NCBI GenBank assembly: GCA_964534305.1 | Contig: CAZHPR010000007.1 | Location: forward strand, 1 to 41,421 | From: CAZHPR01 sp964534305 | Lineage (GTDB): Bacteria; Patescibacteriota; Minisyncoccia; Phycocordibacterales; WO2-35-19 | DNA: 41,421 bases | Direction: 5' to 3' | Shown here: in pieces, positions 13,888-22,365 of the stretch | How positions within the stretch are numbered: the first letter of the stretch is position 1 | Layout of the letters: the number at the start of each line of letters is the position of its first letter | Notes under the pieces: model-generated | Told to the model about the DNA's origin: nothing | Seen by the model: only the letters and a program-made list of their open reading frames with translations | Databases searched by the model: none | Translations under genes and position numbers: made by a program

Positions 13888-15550
13888 ATCCTTTAGCCAA
13901 GTGGCCGACCATGTATTCTACAGAACCAACCCCGTTTTGGTACCCCGTTGGCACCTTCTTGCCTGGGTTGAATATGTTTTGAGGGTCAAAAATGTCCTTG
14001 GTTTCTTTAAAAAGACTTAAAACTTTAGGTGAATACATTTTATAAAGATATGGAGTACGGACTATTCCGTCATTATGTTCAGCTGTTATAGAACCGCCAT
14101 ATTTTGAGAGCAGGTTGTAAACCTTATCAGAAAGTAGCGGTATAAGCGCTCTGTTGTGTGGATCTTTCATATTCATCAATGGAATAATATGAAAATTTCC
14201 GTTACCGGCATGACCGGCTATGGTGTACAAAAGTTTTGCCTCGTCCAAAATCTTGCGAAGTTTTGGCAAAAATTCTGGCAAGTGTTCTGGTTTTATACAG
14301 ATATCATCTATAAATGGCGCGGTTCGCTTGCCCTTTATGTGTTTTCTAAGCAGATTGAAGCTTTCTCTCCTTATTGTCCAATATTTTTCTGAGTCTTCTT
14401 TTGACTTTGTCTTTCTTGTCTTCAAATTGTACTTCTTTAGATCAAATTCTAACGCTTCTATCTTTGCATCAATATTTTCTTCTGAGTTATCGGCAAATTC
14501 CACCATGAGTATCAATTTTGGCATCCCACCACGCAATACCATAAGTGCTTCTGGGATAAAAGAAAGCATCAGTTTCAAGAAGTTTGCTTTCATTAGACGA
14601 AGCATTTCTGGCAAAAATCTCATCGCTAGTTTGAGGGTAGAATCATCATAAGATTCGACACTCTCTGGGTTGTGTTTGAGTATTGTGTTTACCAATTCGC
14701 CCAAGCCATTCAAAGAATTTAGAAAAATTACAAACATTTTTGACTTATTCTTTGTCTCAACAAGTTTCAATTTTGCACTTACGACTATTCCAAGTGTGCC
14801 CTGAGAGCCAACCAAAAGTTTGTTTAGATTAAATAAATTATTTTGTTCTATATTCCAAAGGTAGTATCCGGCGGAATTTTTTGACACATCTGGTTTTGCT
14901 TTTTGTATTGAATCTCTATTTTTATCTAGAAGGTCTGACATTTTTTCGTATATCTCACCCTCCACGGTATTTTCGTGTGATTTTTGTAGTAATTCTGTTC
15001 GAGACAGTGGTTTTATCCTGTATTCGTTTCCATCTCTCAGTATAACGGATAACTCTTCCACATAATTTTCCATCTTTCCGTAATGCAAAGTTTTTTCTCC
15101 GGCGGCGTTGTTACCTATCATGCCACCTAAGGCGCAGAGGTTTTTGGAAGCAGTGTAGCAAGGCAGAATCAAGTTGTGCTTCAAGGTTTCTAGCTCAAAA
15201 TCCCGATAAAAAACTCCCGGTTCTACCTCTGCGCTCTTTGTACCTGGATCAACCGAAAATTTATCTAGACATTTGCTTACATCAAGTATTATAGATTCAT
15301 TGAGTGATCCCCCAGACATACAGCTTCCTGCTGCGCGGACTGTAATACTCAAATCGGGGTGCTTCGTTTTATTAGTAGAGACAAATTTTACTACTTTTTT
15401 GATATCTTCTGCATTCTTTGGCCAGATCACAATCTTTGGTCTTACTTCAAAAAGTGATGCGTCTTTACTATAAGTCTTGAGCGTCTCCTCATCATCAAAA
15501 ACTTCCCCTTCTACTAGAGTTTTAATTTCTTTTTTCAAGTTTTCATCCAC
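13886..15550 (-). CDS. GlcD-type FAD-linked 2-hydroxyacid oxidoreductase
   Basis: Flavoprotein of the VAO/PCMH family that oxidises a 2-hydroxyacid such as D-lactate or glycolate. The 554 residues hold an FAD-binding_4 domain (IVIWPKNAEDIKKVV, VRAAGSCMSGGSLN, LGGMIGNNAAGEKTLHYG, LVGSQGTLGIVVSA) and a C-terminal FAD-oxidase_C domain (HAGNGNFHIIPLM, ITAEHNDGIVR, DPQNIFNPGK). There is no C-terminal iron-sulfur domain as in the fused Dld2/GlcDF-type proteins. Substrate cannot be fixed; with phosphoketolase and transketolase nearby, D-lactate is a reasonable guess only. It lies 24 bases downstream of fba on the same strand and ends inside a repeat unit that contributes the region of its stop codon. 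Confidence 0.88.
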   Translation of the reverse strand: MDENLKKEIKTLVEGEVFDDEETLKTYSKDASLFEVRPKIVIWPKNAEDIKKVVKFVSTNKTKHPDLSITVRAAGSCMSGGSLNESIILDVSKCLDKFSVDPGTKSAEVEPGVFYRDFELETLKHNLILPCYTASKNLCALGGMIGNNAAGEKTLHYGKMENYVEELSVILRDGNEYRIKPLSRTELLQKSHENTVEGEIYEKMSDLLDKNRDSIQKAKPDVSKNSAGYYLWNIEQNNLFNLNKLLVGSQGTLGIVVSAKLKLVETKNKSKMFVIFLNSLNGLGELVNTILKHNPESVESYDDSTLKLAMRFLPEMLRLMKANFLKLMLSFIPEALMVLRGGMPKLILMVEFADNSEENIDAKIEALEFDLKKYNLKTRKTKSKEDSEKYWTIRRESFNLLRKHIKGKRTAPFIDDICIKPEHLPEFLPKLRKILDEAKLLYTIAGHAGNGNFHIIPLMNMKDPHNRALIPLLSDKVYNLLSKYGGSITAEHNDGIVRTPYLYKMYSPKVLSLFKETKDIFDPQNIFNPGKKVPTGYQNGVGSVEYMVGHLAKG

Positions 15551-15573
15551 AGAAATATTTTATCACAAACTTT

Positions 15574-16440
15574 TTATATAAGTCCGTTGAAGAGTTTGAG
15601 ACGTTGTTCGATTACGAGCTCCATTGCTTCCAAGCCCGGACGAAGAAATTTGTACGGAGCAATTTCATCTGGCTTTTCGGAAAGAGCTTTTTGAATCCCT
15701 TTTTTGTAAGCAAATCTTATTTCGGTATTTATATGAATAATTGATATCCCAGCCTCAATCGCTTGTTTAAATTCATAATCAGTAATGCCCGAACCTCCGT
15801 GGAGCACGAGAGGTATCCCCGCTGCCACACGGAGTCTCTTTATTCTTTCTATGTTGAGCTTTGGGTTGTGGCCACTTTTGAGCATGCCATGAATATTGCC
15901 GACGGCTGGAGCGAGCATATCTATGCCTGTTTGTTTTACGAACTCTTCAGCCTCTTCTGGTTTGGTCATCATTTCATCCGTAAAGCCTGCACCTTCGGGG
16001 ATTTTATCAAGCAGGTTTGAAGATTTGCCGATAAAACCGAGCTCTGCTTCTACTAGAATCTTTTTTTTCTTCTTTTTTCTATAGGCAACAACTTCTTTTG
16101 TTAGCTTTACATTTTCGTCAAAAGGTTTATCGGCTGAGTCAGTAATTACAGAATCAAATCCGATATCAACAACCTCTTTTATCCGGTCTAAAGAATATGT
16201 GTGGTCAGCATTTAGGAAAATCGGCAAACCTTCTGTTTGCAAATCATCCACGAGAGCCTCTATTTGCCTTACTCCAAAAAAGTCTCTCTCGCCTTCTGAG
16301 ACACCGATTATTACCGGGAGCTTTAACTTTTTGGAAGTGTTTACGATAGCCCAAAACCCAACTATATCAGAGATATTAAAGTGGCCTATCGCAACTTTTT
16401 TATCTTCTGCCTCTTCTACATATTCACGTAAAGATTTCAT
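15574..16440 (-). CDS. fba: Class II fructose-bisphosphate aldolase
   Basis: Zinc aldolase interconverting fructose-1,6-bisphosphate with dihydroxyacetone phosphate and glyceraldehyde-3-phosphate. The 288-residue protein has Asp79-His80 (FLNADHT), Glu132 (VEAELG), His184 (GNIHG) and His214 (LVLHGGSGI), the metal and catalytic set of the family, and HINTEIR near the phosphate site. Tagatose-bisphosphate aldolases share this fold, so exact substrate is not certain, but the neighbouring PfkB kinase and gap support a glycolytic role. The region upstream holds divergent AT-rich promoters for this gene and the kinase. Confidence 0.92.
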   Translation of the reverse strand: MKSLREYVEEAEDKKVAIGHFNISDIVGFWAIVNTSKKLKLPVIIGVSEGERDFFGVRQIEALVDDLQTEGLPIFLNADHTYSLDRIKEVVDIGFDSVITDSADKPFDENVKLTKEVVAYRKKKKKKILVEAELGFIGKSSNLLDKIPEGAGFTDEMMTKPEEAEEFVKQTGIDMLAPAVGNIHGMLKSGHNPKLNIERIKRLRVAAGIPLVLHGGSGITDYEFKQAIEAGISIIHINTEIRFAYKKGIQKALSEKPDEIAPYKFLRPGLEAMELVIEQRLKLFNGLI

Positions 16441-16523
16441 TTTATTAAAAATATTTTGTTCAAGAATTAATTATAAACAATTTTAAATTTTGTTTATAAT
16501 TTATCAGTGTATAATTTTGATGT

Positions 16524-17692
16524 ATGAGTTTTTTCCACTCTCAAAAAGATTTTGATTTTGTTGCAATCGGAGATATTACTACAGATGCTTTTATCAGAAT
16601 CAAAGACGCCAAAGTAAATTGCGATGCCGAAGGCAATAGATGCGAGCTTGCTTTAAGATTTGGAGACAAGGTACCCTTTGAGTTTGTAGAAGAAGTGAGG
16701 GCTGTCGGCAATAGTGCCAATGCGGCTGTCGCTGCCTCTCGCCTAGGCTTGCGTTCTGCTCTTGTAACAAACGTTGGGAACGATCATCACGGCGAAGAAT
16801 GCATCGCAACCTTGAGCAAAAATGGTGTCTCAACCGACCTTGTAACGGTACACAAAGATAAAGAGACCAATTATCACTATGTACTTTGGTTTGAGGAGGA
16901 TCGGACAATCCTTATAAAACACCAGGAATATGAATACAAACTCCCTGATATAGGTATGCCAAAATGGATATACCTCTCATCTACCGCAGAAAATGCTTAC
17001 GAATACCATCTGGAAATACTCCAATATCTAAGAAAAAATCCAGATGTAAAGTTTGCTTTTCAACCAGGTACATTTCAGATGAAGATGGGTCTTGAGAAGC
17101 TTGGTGAACTTTATGCAAGATCTGATATATTTTTCTGTAATACTGACGAAGCGAGAAGGATACTCAATAGACCAGAAGAAAAAGATACAATAACTCTCCT
17201 CAAAGCGATGCGGGATGTTGGTCCAAACGTAGTCGTTATTACCGACGGACCTAGGGGTGCTTATGCTTACGATGGGTACGAAGCTTACTTTATGCCTCCA
17301 TACCCAGATGAGAAACCCCCATACGAAAGAACTGGTGCTGGAGATTCATTTGCTTCTACCTTTACATCTGCAATCGCTCTAGGTAAATCTCTTTTTGATG
17401 CTTTTATGTGGGCACCGATTAATTCTATGTCAGTCGTACAACATGTAGGAGCCCAAAAAGGTCTCCTTACTCAAGAGCAAATACAAAAATACCTCTCTCA
17501 AGCTCCNNNNNNNNNNNNNNNNNNNNNNNNNNNNNNNNNNNNNNNNNNNNNNNNNNNNNNNNNNNNNNNNNNNNNNNNNNNNNNNNNNNNNNNNNNNNNN
17601 NNNNNNCCCAAAAAGGTCTCCTTACTCAAGAGCAAATACAAAAATACCTCTCTCAAGCTCCCGAATCCTACCGCCCAAAGAAAATTTTATAA
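16524..17692 (+). CDS. PfkB-family sugar kinase, interrupted by a false assembly gap
   Basis: Ribokinase-fold kinase, probably phosphorylating a sugar or sugar phosphate with ATP. It shows FVAIGDITTDAF at the N-terminus, GNSANAAVAASRLG, and the catalytic ERTGAGDSF with Asp274. The second scaffold gap lies near its 3' end. Collapsing the duplicated 55 bases restores the frame and gives YLSQAPESYRPKKIL followed by TAA at 17690-17692, for a protein of 337 residues. Uncollapsed, the frame shifts and the apparent C-terminus is false. It stands divergent from fba, so 6-phosphofructokinase (PfkB-type) activity is a fair inference, but the family is broad. A TATAAT box lies upstream; the hairpin at 17702 terminates it. 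Confidence 0.85.
17452..17661. other. Scaffold gap flanked by identical 55-base copies
   Basis: One hundred N (17507-17606) are flanked by identical copies 17452-17506 and 17607-17661. The overlap length is 55, the same as at the first gap, pointing to a k-mer overlap artefact. Deleting 155 bases joins the kinase ORF in frame. Confidence 0.9.
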
Positions 17693-17701
17693 AAATGTTG
17701 C

Positions 17702-17725
17702 GAGCGTTGCATTTCTGCAACGCTC
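17702..17725. terminator. Bidirectional terminator between the kinase and an orphan gene
   Basis: A perfect 10-base-pair stem GAGCGTTGCA/TGCAACGCTC (17702-17711 with 17716-17725) has a four-base loop, which reads GAAA on the minus strand. A T run follows on the minus strand. It lies between two converging stops. Confidence 0.8.
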
Positions 17726-17736
17726 TTTGTGCAAGT

Positions 17737-18006
17737 TCACTTACGTTTCTTGCTTCTTCTCCTTCCAGATCTTAAACTGATTTTCTCCCCTTCGCCCTTC
17801 ATAAGACAACGGTAAATCTGCTCGAACTTATTGATGGGTAGTTTCTCAACCCCGCAGAGCTTAACTACAATTTTGCCTCTGCAAAAATACCTCTGGAAAA
17901 CAACAGTGGTAACAGATGAACCGTTGATCACCTGTCTTACTTTCCTCAGCACGATCACCCTACTACCCCTCTCATCTTTGTAGGAAAAGCCATTGATTAC
18001 TTTCAC
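17737..18006 (-). CDS. Small basic orphan protein (89 aa), GTG start
   Basis: Not recognised. It starts at GTG preceded by AAAGGTGG about seven bases upstream, a good Shine-Dalgarno that decides the start. The product is basic, with alternating hydrophobic/charged strands (VIVLRKVRQVINGSSVTTVVFQ), two cysteines and a tail RSGRRRSKKRK that suggests nucleic acid binding. No signal peptide or membrane segment is seen. It ends at the terminator hairpin at 17702-17725 and lies downstream of the transketolase operon's end on the opposite flank. Like other orphan short genes here it is richer in G+C than its neighbours. Confidence 0.6.
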   Translation of the reverse strand: MKVINGFSYKDERGSRVIVLRKVRQVINGSSVTTVVFQRYFCRGKIVVKLCGVEKLPINKFEQIYRCLMKGEGEKISLRSGRRRSKKRK

Positions 18007-18070
18007 AAGAAGCCACCTTTCTTATTAGAATATAACTCTAATTAAATTTATTTTAATAGATGAATGGGGA

Positions 18071-19063
18071 TTATTTTCTGGAGATAACTTTTTCTATTGC
18101 CTTCTCAATATGGCTCACGCCCATCTCGTAATGCTCGATTAGTTCTACTGGAGTTCCAGATTGACCAAATTTGTCTTTGACCCCGATAAACTCTATTGGT
18201 ACCGGGTGATTTGCTGACAAAACTTCGGCGACGGCAGACCCGAGACCACCAGTGATTTGATGTTCTTCTACGGTGACTATTGCACCCGCCTCCTTTGCAA
18301 GATTTATTACCGCTTCTTTATCAAGCGGTTTGATTGTTGCCATATTGAGCACCTTAACAGCAATCCCCTTTTCTCCAAAATTTTTTGCCGCAATTATTGC
18401 CTTATGTACCAGAGCCCCGGTTGCAACAATACCAACCTTTATTTGAGTGGATGGTGAATAAAAGACCTGCGCTTTACCTATTTCAAACGGAGTCTCTTCG
18501 GTAGTTATTATCGGCGTCTTTTCTCTCGCGAGTCTGAGGTACGTCGGTTCCTTACTCTTTGCAATTGCAATAGTTGCTTTCTTTGCCTCTATCGCATCAC
18601 AGGGAGAAATGACAACCATATTTGGAAGTACCCGCATAATTGCAATATCTTCTATTGCTTGGTGTGTGCCACCATCAGGCCCGACAGAAATCCCAGCATG
18701 ACTACCGACGATCACTACTTTGCGATCGTTGTAGCAAATTGTGGTGCGTATCTGCTCCCAGTTTCTACCCGGGCTAAACATTGCATAGGAGCTAGTAAAG
18801 GCTACCTTGCCCATTGCGGCCATTCCAGAAGCAACTGTAACCAAGTTCTGTTCAGCAACGCCTACCTGCACAAATCTCTCTGGATACTTTTTTGCAAAGA
18901 GATGCATCTGGGTACTCTCGGTGAGATCAGCACAGAGTCCTACCACATTTTTATCTGCATCGGCCGCGATTACTAAACCTTCACCAAAGCCTTTACGGAT
19001 AGGGACTTGCTCCACGTCCTCATCAAATATTTTTGTATTAAGTTTTAAATTTTGATTTAACAT
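18071..19063 (-). CDS. Transketolase, C-terminal subunit
   Basis: The pyrimidine-binding and C-terminal domains of a split, thiamine-diphosphate transketolase, the counterpart of the N-terminal subunit encoded just upstream. The 330-residue protein shows LCADLTEST, RFVQVGVAEQNLVTVASGMAAMG with the catalytic Glu of the family, GISVGPDGGTHQAIEDIA and the C-terminal IVTVEEHQITGGLGSAVAE. Together the two subunits transfer two-carbon units between pentose, triose and tetrose phosphates. The split arrangement is common in archaea and in some bacteria. A 100-base AT-rich spacer with inverted repeats separates the two halves. Confidence 0.93.
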   Translation of the reverse strand: MLNQNLKLNTKIFDEDVEQVPIRKGFGEGLVIAADADKNVVGLCADLTESTQMHLFAKKYPERFVQVGVAEQNLVTVASGMAAMGKVAFTSSYAMFSPGRNWEQIRTTICYNDRKVVIVGSHAGISVGPDGGTHQAIEDIAIMRVLPNMVVISPCDAIEAKKATIAIAKSKEPTYLRLAREKTPIITTEETPFEIGKAQVFYSPSTQIKVGIVATGALVHKAIIAAKNFGEKGIAVKVLNMATIKPLDKEAVINLAKEAGAIVTVEEHQITGGLGSAVAEVLSANHPVPIEFIGVKDKFGQSGTPVELIEHYEMGVSHIEKAIEKVISRK

Positions 19064-19070
19064 TAATCTT

Positions 19071-19152
19071 TAATTATTCTAATTGCTCTAATTTTTCTAA
19101 TTGACCTAAATAATTTCTAGTTTTATTTTGTAATTAGAAATTAGAATAATTA
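19071..19152. repeat. AT-rich inverted repeat with a 9-base period between transketolase halves
   Basis: TAATTATTCTAATT (19071-19084) is the exact inverse complement of 19139-19152. Inside, CTAATT recurs at 19079, 19088 and 19097 with CTAAAT at 19106, a strict nine-base period. The RNA would fold into a long AT-rich hairpin between the two subunit genes. Confidence 0.55.
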
Positions 19153-19163
19153 GGTTAATTTTA

Positions 19164-20060
19164 TTACTCATGTTCACTCTTTATTTTACCACCCAAGGTA
19201 CGAAGTTCTTTGAGAGCTGCGATTCCTTGCTTTTCTTTCGGTATTACATCATCTGGTCCTTTGCCGGGAGGATTGCCGTGCCACTCAAATCTACGCTCCA
19301 TAAAATCTACATTTTTACCCGGTATTGTGTTAGCAATTATGACCGAAGGCTTATCAAAGACAGCCTGAGCCTCACCTACCGCACCTACTATCTGATCAAA
19401 GTTGTGGCCATCTATCATTTGCACGTGCCAGTTGAAAGCTCGCCATTTATCCGCCAAAGGTTCTAGCGGCATGATATCTTCGGTGTATCCTTCTATTTGA
19501 ATATTATTTCTGTCTATTATAACGGTTAGGTTTTGAACTCTCTCCTTACCCCCGAGCATTATCCCCTCCCAACTGTTTCCCTCCTCCAGTTCGCCGTCGC
19601 TTATAAGACAATAAAACTGTCTACTAGAGTAATTGCCCCTATCCATCTTGTCCGCGAGCGCCATACCAACGGCCTGAGAGAGCCCAGAACCAAGTGGACC
19701 AGAAGAAGACTCTACAAAAGGCAAAAATTCTCTATGAGGGTGACCTTGGAGTCTGCTGCCGAGCTTTCTTAACGTCTTAAGTTCGTCTACTCCGAAATAT
19801 CCAGAATGCGCCATAGTTGCATACAAAACTGGAGCAATATGGCCGTTGCTTAAAATGAGCCTATCCCTATCTTCCCAAAATGGGTTTGTCGGATCATGCT
19901 TCATTATATGGAAATAGAGTGCGGTAAATATATCTGCCATGCCGAGAGGACCAGCGGTGTGCCCACTCCCAGCTTCAATAAGGGATTCAATAATAGAAAC
20001 TCTTATATCATTAGCCTTCTCTTCTAACCATTTTCTTTTGTTGTCATCCAACTGAAGCAT
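19164..20060 (-). CDS. Transketolase, N-terminal subunit
   Basis: Thiamine-diphosphate-binding half of the split transketolase, 298 residues. Visible are AGSGHTAGPLGMADI, RLILSNGHIAPVLYA, LQGHPHRE, SSSGPLGSGLSQAVGMALADKM and the ThDP/metal motif ISDGELEEGNSWEG with NLTVIIDRNNIQIEG (GDG-N type). It converts xylulose-5-P plus ribose-5-P, and related pairs, when combined with the C-terminal subunit downstream. Its ATG lies one base after the stop of the Rpe-like gene, so the two are translationally linked. No transaldolase is present in the window. Confidence 0.94.
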   Translation of the reverse strand: MLQLDDNKRKWLEEKANDIRVSIIESLIEAGSGHTAGPLGMADIFTALYFHIMKHDPTNPFWEDRDRLILSNGHIAPVLYATMAHSGYFGVDELKTLRKLGSRLQGHPHREFLPFVESSSGPLGSGLSQAVGMALADKMDRGNYSSRQFYCLISDGELEEGNSWEGIMLGGKERVQNLTVIIDRNNIQIEGYTEDIMPLEPLADKWRAFNWHVQMIDGHNFDQIVGAVGEAQAVFDKPSVIIANTIPGKNVDFMERRFEWHGNPPGKGPDDVIPKEKQGIAALKELRTLGGKIKSEHE

Positions 20061-20061
20061 C

Positions 20062-20733
20062 TTAAGAATTTTGCAATTTTATTATAGCATCTTTGATATT
20101 TTCTGAATTCCAAATTGCGGATCCGGAGATAAGAGAAGTAGCACCAGCTTCTATGAGAGAATGTGCAGTTTCAAAATTGACCCCAATATCTATCTGTATT
20201 GGTATCGAAGGGTGAGAGTCGTGAAGAGTCTTAATCTTTTTCAAAACTTTTTCGTCCAACTCAACGCCATTGTATCCAACCCTGTCATTACCCATAAACT
20301 GCACAAAATCAACATCCAAGATATAGGGCTGTAGCATCTCTAGATCTATACTGGGCTTCAAGGCAATCCCGACTCGCCTACCAGCATTTTTGATTGTCTC
20401 TATACACTCCTTTACATGATCTGTGGAATCTATATGGACCACAAAACTTTTTATACCGATGGTTAAGAGATCGGGGATAGTCTCTATCGGGTGCAAAATT
20501 AGCATATCTATTTCTATATCAAGCTCATCCACAAAAGGAAATTTCTCCTCCCCTCGCACCATCTGAAGTAGTTCATCCCCTTGCCCCTTACCAAATGGCC
20601 AAGTGATTGGCGGAGCAAAAACTCCATCAACAATATCTATCTGCACTTTTTTTACAATACCAACCACTTGAGAAAATTTTTCTCTAATTATGCTCAGGTT
20701 GCTTGGTATTACTGCTGGTATTATTTCAATCAT
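20062..20733 (-). CDS. Ribulose-phosphate 3-epimerase-like protein with altered metal site
   Basis: A 223-residue TIM-barrel protein of the Rpe family, placed between rpiB and the transketolase genes. The family pattern is recognisable in IIPAVIPSNL, QIDIVDGVF, FVVHIDS, GIALKPS, DFVQFMG and IQIDIGVN followed by SLISGSAIW. In ordinary Rpe two histidines and two aspartates hold the metal. Here the first histidine position (HxD) is Gln31, Asp33 is kept, the second histidine position appears to be Asp76 or Met77, and the later Asp182 is kept. The usual NPGFGGQ phosphate loop reads GNDRVGYNG. Operon context argues for epimerase or a related sugar-phosphate isomerase function, but catalysis as an ordinary Rpe is uncertain. 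Confidence 0.75.
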   Translation of the reverse strand: MIEIIPAVIPSNLSIIREKFSQVVGIVKKVQIDIVDGVFAPPITWPFGKGQGDELLQMVRGEEKFPFVDELDIEIDMLILHPIETIPDLLTIGIKSFVVHIDSTDHVKECIETIKNAGRRVGIALKPSIDLEMLQPYILDVDFVQFMGNDRVGYNGVELDEKVLKKIKTLHDSHPSIPIQIDIGVNFETAHSLIEAGATSLISGSAIWNSENIKDAIIKLQNS

Positions 20734-20739
20734 TGTTTC

Positions 20740-20788
20740 TACCTCACCCCCGACCCCTCTCCTTGCAAGAGGAGAGGGGAGGAAGAAA
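20740..20788 (+). repeat. GC-rich palindromic intergenic repeat unit
   Basis: Reads ACCTCACCCCCGACCCC, then the hairpin CTCTCCTTGCAAGAGGAGAG, then GGGAGGAAG. It is the clearest example of the family and fills the gap between rpiB and the Rpe-like gene. Confidence 0.7.
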
Positions 20789-20796
20789 GAAAATTA

Positions 20797-21246
20797 TTAA
20801 TTAATATTATCTATTTTTTTAATCCGTCTCGTATGTCTCTCTTCTCCAGAAAACTCTGTCTTGAGCCAAAGCTCCACCGCCTCCTTTGCTTCTTCAAAGG
20901 TAAGGAACCTGGCTCCAAGAGAAAGCACATTTGCATCATTGTGCAGACGAGAGAGTTTTATTATTTCTAAATTTCCACCATAATATTCAGCCGATCTTAT
21001 ATTGGGAAATTTATCAGCGACCATATCTTCTCCCTGACCAGAGCCTCCGAGGATTATTGCTTTGCTACTGCTGGGATCATTACTTACTTTTTCGGCTGCT
21101 TTTTTTATAAAATCTGGATAATCATCTTCTTTATTAAAGACAAAAGCTCCACAATCTTCTACTTGAAACCCCAAAGATTTTACAAAAGGTATCAGAGCAT
21201 CTTTCATCTCAAATCCTGCATGATCCGCTGCAAAATATATTTTCAT
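20797..21246 (-). CDS. rpiB: Ribose-5-phosphate isomerase B, glutamate-type active site
   Basis: Interconverts ribose-5-P and ribulose-5-P. The 149-residue protein has AADHAGFEMK near the N-terminus, CGAFVFNKEDDYPDF, GGSGQGEDMVADK with Glu73, and the C-terminal RHTRRIKKI. The Cys that acts as base in the Escherichia coli enzyme (CGTGIG) is replaced by Gly; the GGSGxGE form is that of the Mycobacterium tuberculosis enzyme, where this Glu is the base. It overlaps neither neighbour: gap ends one base upstream of its ATG, and a repeat unit follows its stop. Confidence 0.93.
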   Translation of the reverse strand: MKIYFAADHAGFEMKDALIPFVKSLGFQVEDCGAFVFNKEDDYPDFIKKAAEKVSNDPSSSKAIILGGSGQGEDMVADKFPNIRSAEYYGGNLEIIKLSRLHNDANVLSLGARFLTFEEAKEAVELWLKTEFSGEERHTRRIKKIDNIN

Positions 21247-21247
21247 T

Positions 21248-22279
21248 TTATTTTAAATATTTTCCTACCGCCAACACATGCTTTACAAGCGTTGCTGTAT
21301 ACCCCATCTCATTATCATACCAAGCGCAGACTTTGACCAAGTTGCCGTCTATAACCTTGGTAAGTCCGAGGTCCGCAATAGAACCAAAGAGTGAGCCGAT
21401 AATATCAGAAGAAACAATTGGGTCTTCGGTGACAGCAAAGACTCCTTGCCATCTCTCCTCCTTTACTGCTTCTTTCAAGATATTATTTATTTCTTCTACA
21501 CTTGTAGGCCTCTTAGAGATAAATGTAATATCAACTATAGACCCCGCGACAATGGGGACTCTCATCGCAAGTCCGTCAAATTTACCTTCTAGGTCTGGTA
21601 CTGCTTTGGTCACAGCAATCGCTGCCCCTGTTGAAGTGGGGACGATATTTTGCGCCGCAGCTCTACCCTCTTTCCAATCTTTTTTATTTGGACCATCTAC
21701 AATAGATTGGCTCGCAGTGTATCCGTGTACGGTATTTAGGACCGCCTTTTCTATGCCTATTTTTTCGTTCAAAATTTGGATGAGAGGCGAGCCGGCATTA
21801 GTAGTACAAGAAGCGTTTGAACTTATAATGCACTTCTCCAGTCTTTCATCATTTATACCCATAAGGATTGTCGCTTGTGTTTCGTCGACAGGGGCATCCT
21901 TGACCGGGGCGGTGATGACCACTCTCTTTGCTCCAGCTTCTATGTGAGCATTTGATTTTTCAAAAGAAGTAAATAGACCGGTAGACTCAACAACCACATC
22001 GATACCGAGATCTCCCCAAGGCAAATCCTTTGGCTCCTTATTACTCAAAAACTTCACTGACTTACCGTTTATCAAAATGCTTTGTTTGTCAGGGGCGACT
22101 TCTATAGGGAACTGAGCTCCGCCGTAGGCGGTGTCGTATTTCAAAAGATATGCAATATTTGCTATATCTCCCAGATCATTAATAGCGATAATTTCTATAT
22201 CATCAGAAAAATTTTGAGAGAGCTTGAGAAAGGCTCTGCCAATTCTCCCTGCCCCATTAATTGCAACTTTAATAGACAT
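21248..22279 (-). CDS. gap: Glyceraldehyde-3-phosphate dehydrogenase
   Basis: NAD-dependent oxidation of glyceraldehyde-3-P to 1,3-bisphosphoglycerate. The 343-residue protein has the Rossmann motif INGAGRIGRAFLK, AINDLGD with the Asp that favours NAD over NADP, the catalytic Cys in SSNASCTTN, HGYTASQ, and the C-terminal WYDNEMGYTATLV. It heads the minus-strand run gap-rpiB-rpe-like-tktN-tktC, all spaced closely. A terminator for the upstream ribonucleotide reductase gene lies before it, so it needs its own promoter in the AT-rich stretch 22280-22320. Confidence 0.96.
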   Translation of the reverse strand: MSIKVAINGAGRIGRAFLKLSQNFSDDIEIIAINDLGDIANIAYLLKYDTAYGGAQFPIEVAPDKQSILINGKSVKFLSNKEPKDLPWGDLGIDVVVESTGLFTSFEKSNAHIEAGAKRVVITAPVKDAPVDETQATILMGINDERLEKCIISSNASCTTNAGSPLIQILNEKIGIEKAVLNTVHGYTASQSIVDGPNKKDWKEGRAAAQNIVPTSTGAAIAVTKAVPDLEGKFDGLAMRVPIVAGSIVDITFISKRPTSVEEINNILKEAVKEERWQGVFAVTEDPIVSSDIIGSLFGSIADLGLTKVIDGNLVKVCAWYDNEMGYTATLVKHVLAVGKYLK

Positions 22280-22321
22280 AATTTTAAAATTTAGAATGAA
22301 TTAATTAGTCTAAATTATAAC

Positions 22322-22351
22322 AAAAAGCCCTACCGTTAGATAGAGCTTTTT
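22322..22351 (-). terminator. Terminator of the ribonucleotide reductase gene
   Basis: On the minus strand AAAAAGCTCTATC pairs with GGTAGGGCTTTTT over 13 base pairs, two of them G-U, around a TAAC loop, and ends in a T run. It lies 14 bases after the stop codon. Confidence 0.8.
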
Positions 22352-22365
22352 GTTGTTAAATCAGA

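Noticed and set aside
17662..17780. Extension of the kinase ORF past the gap to 17780
   Set aside because: It exists only because the duplicated 155 bases shift the frame; the collapsed sequence stops at 17692.
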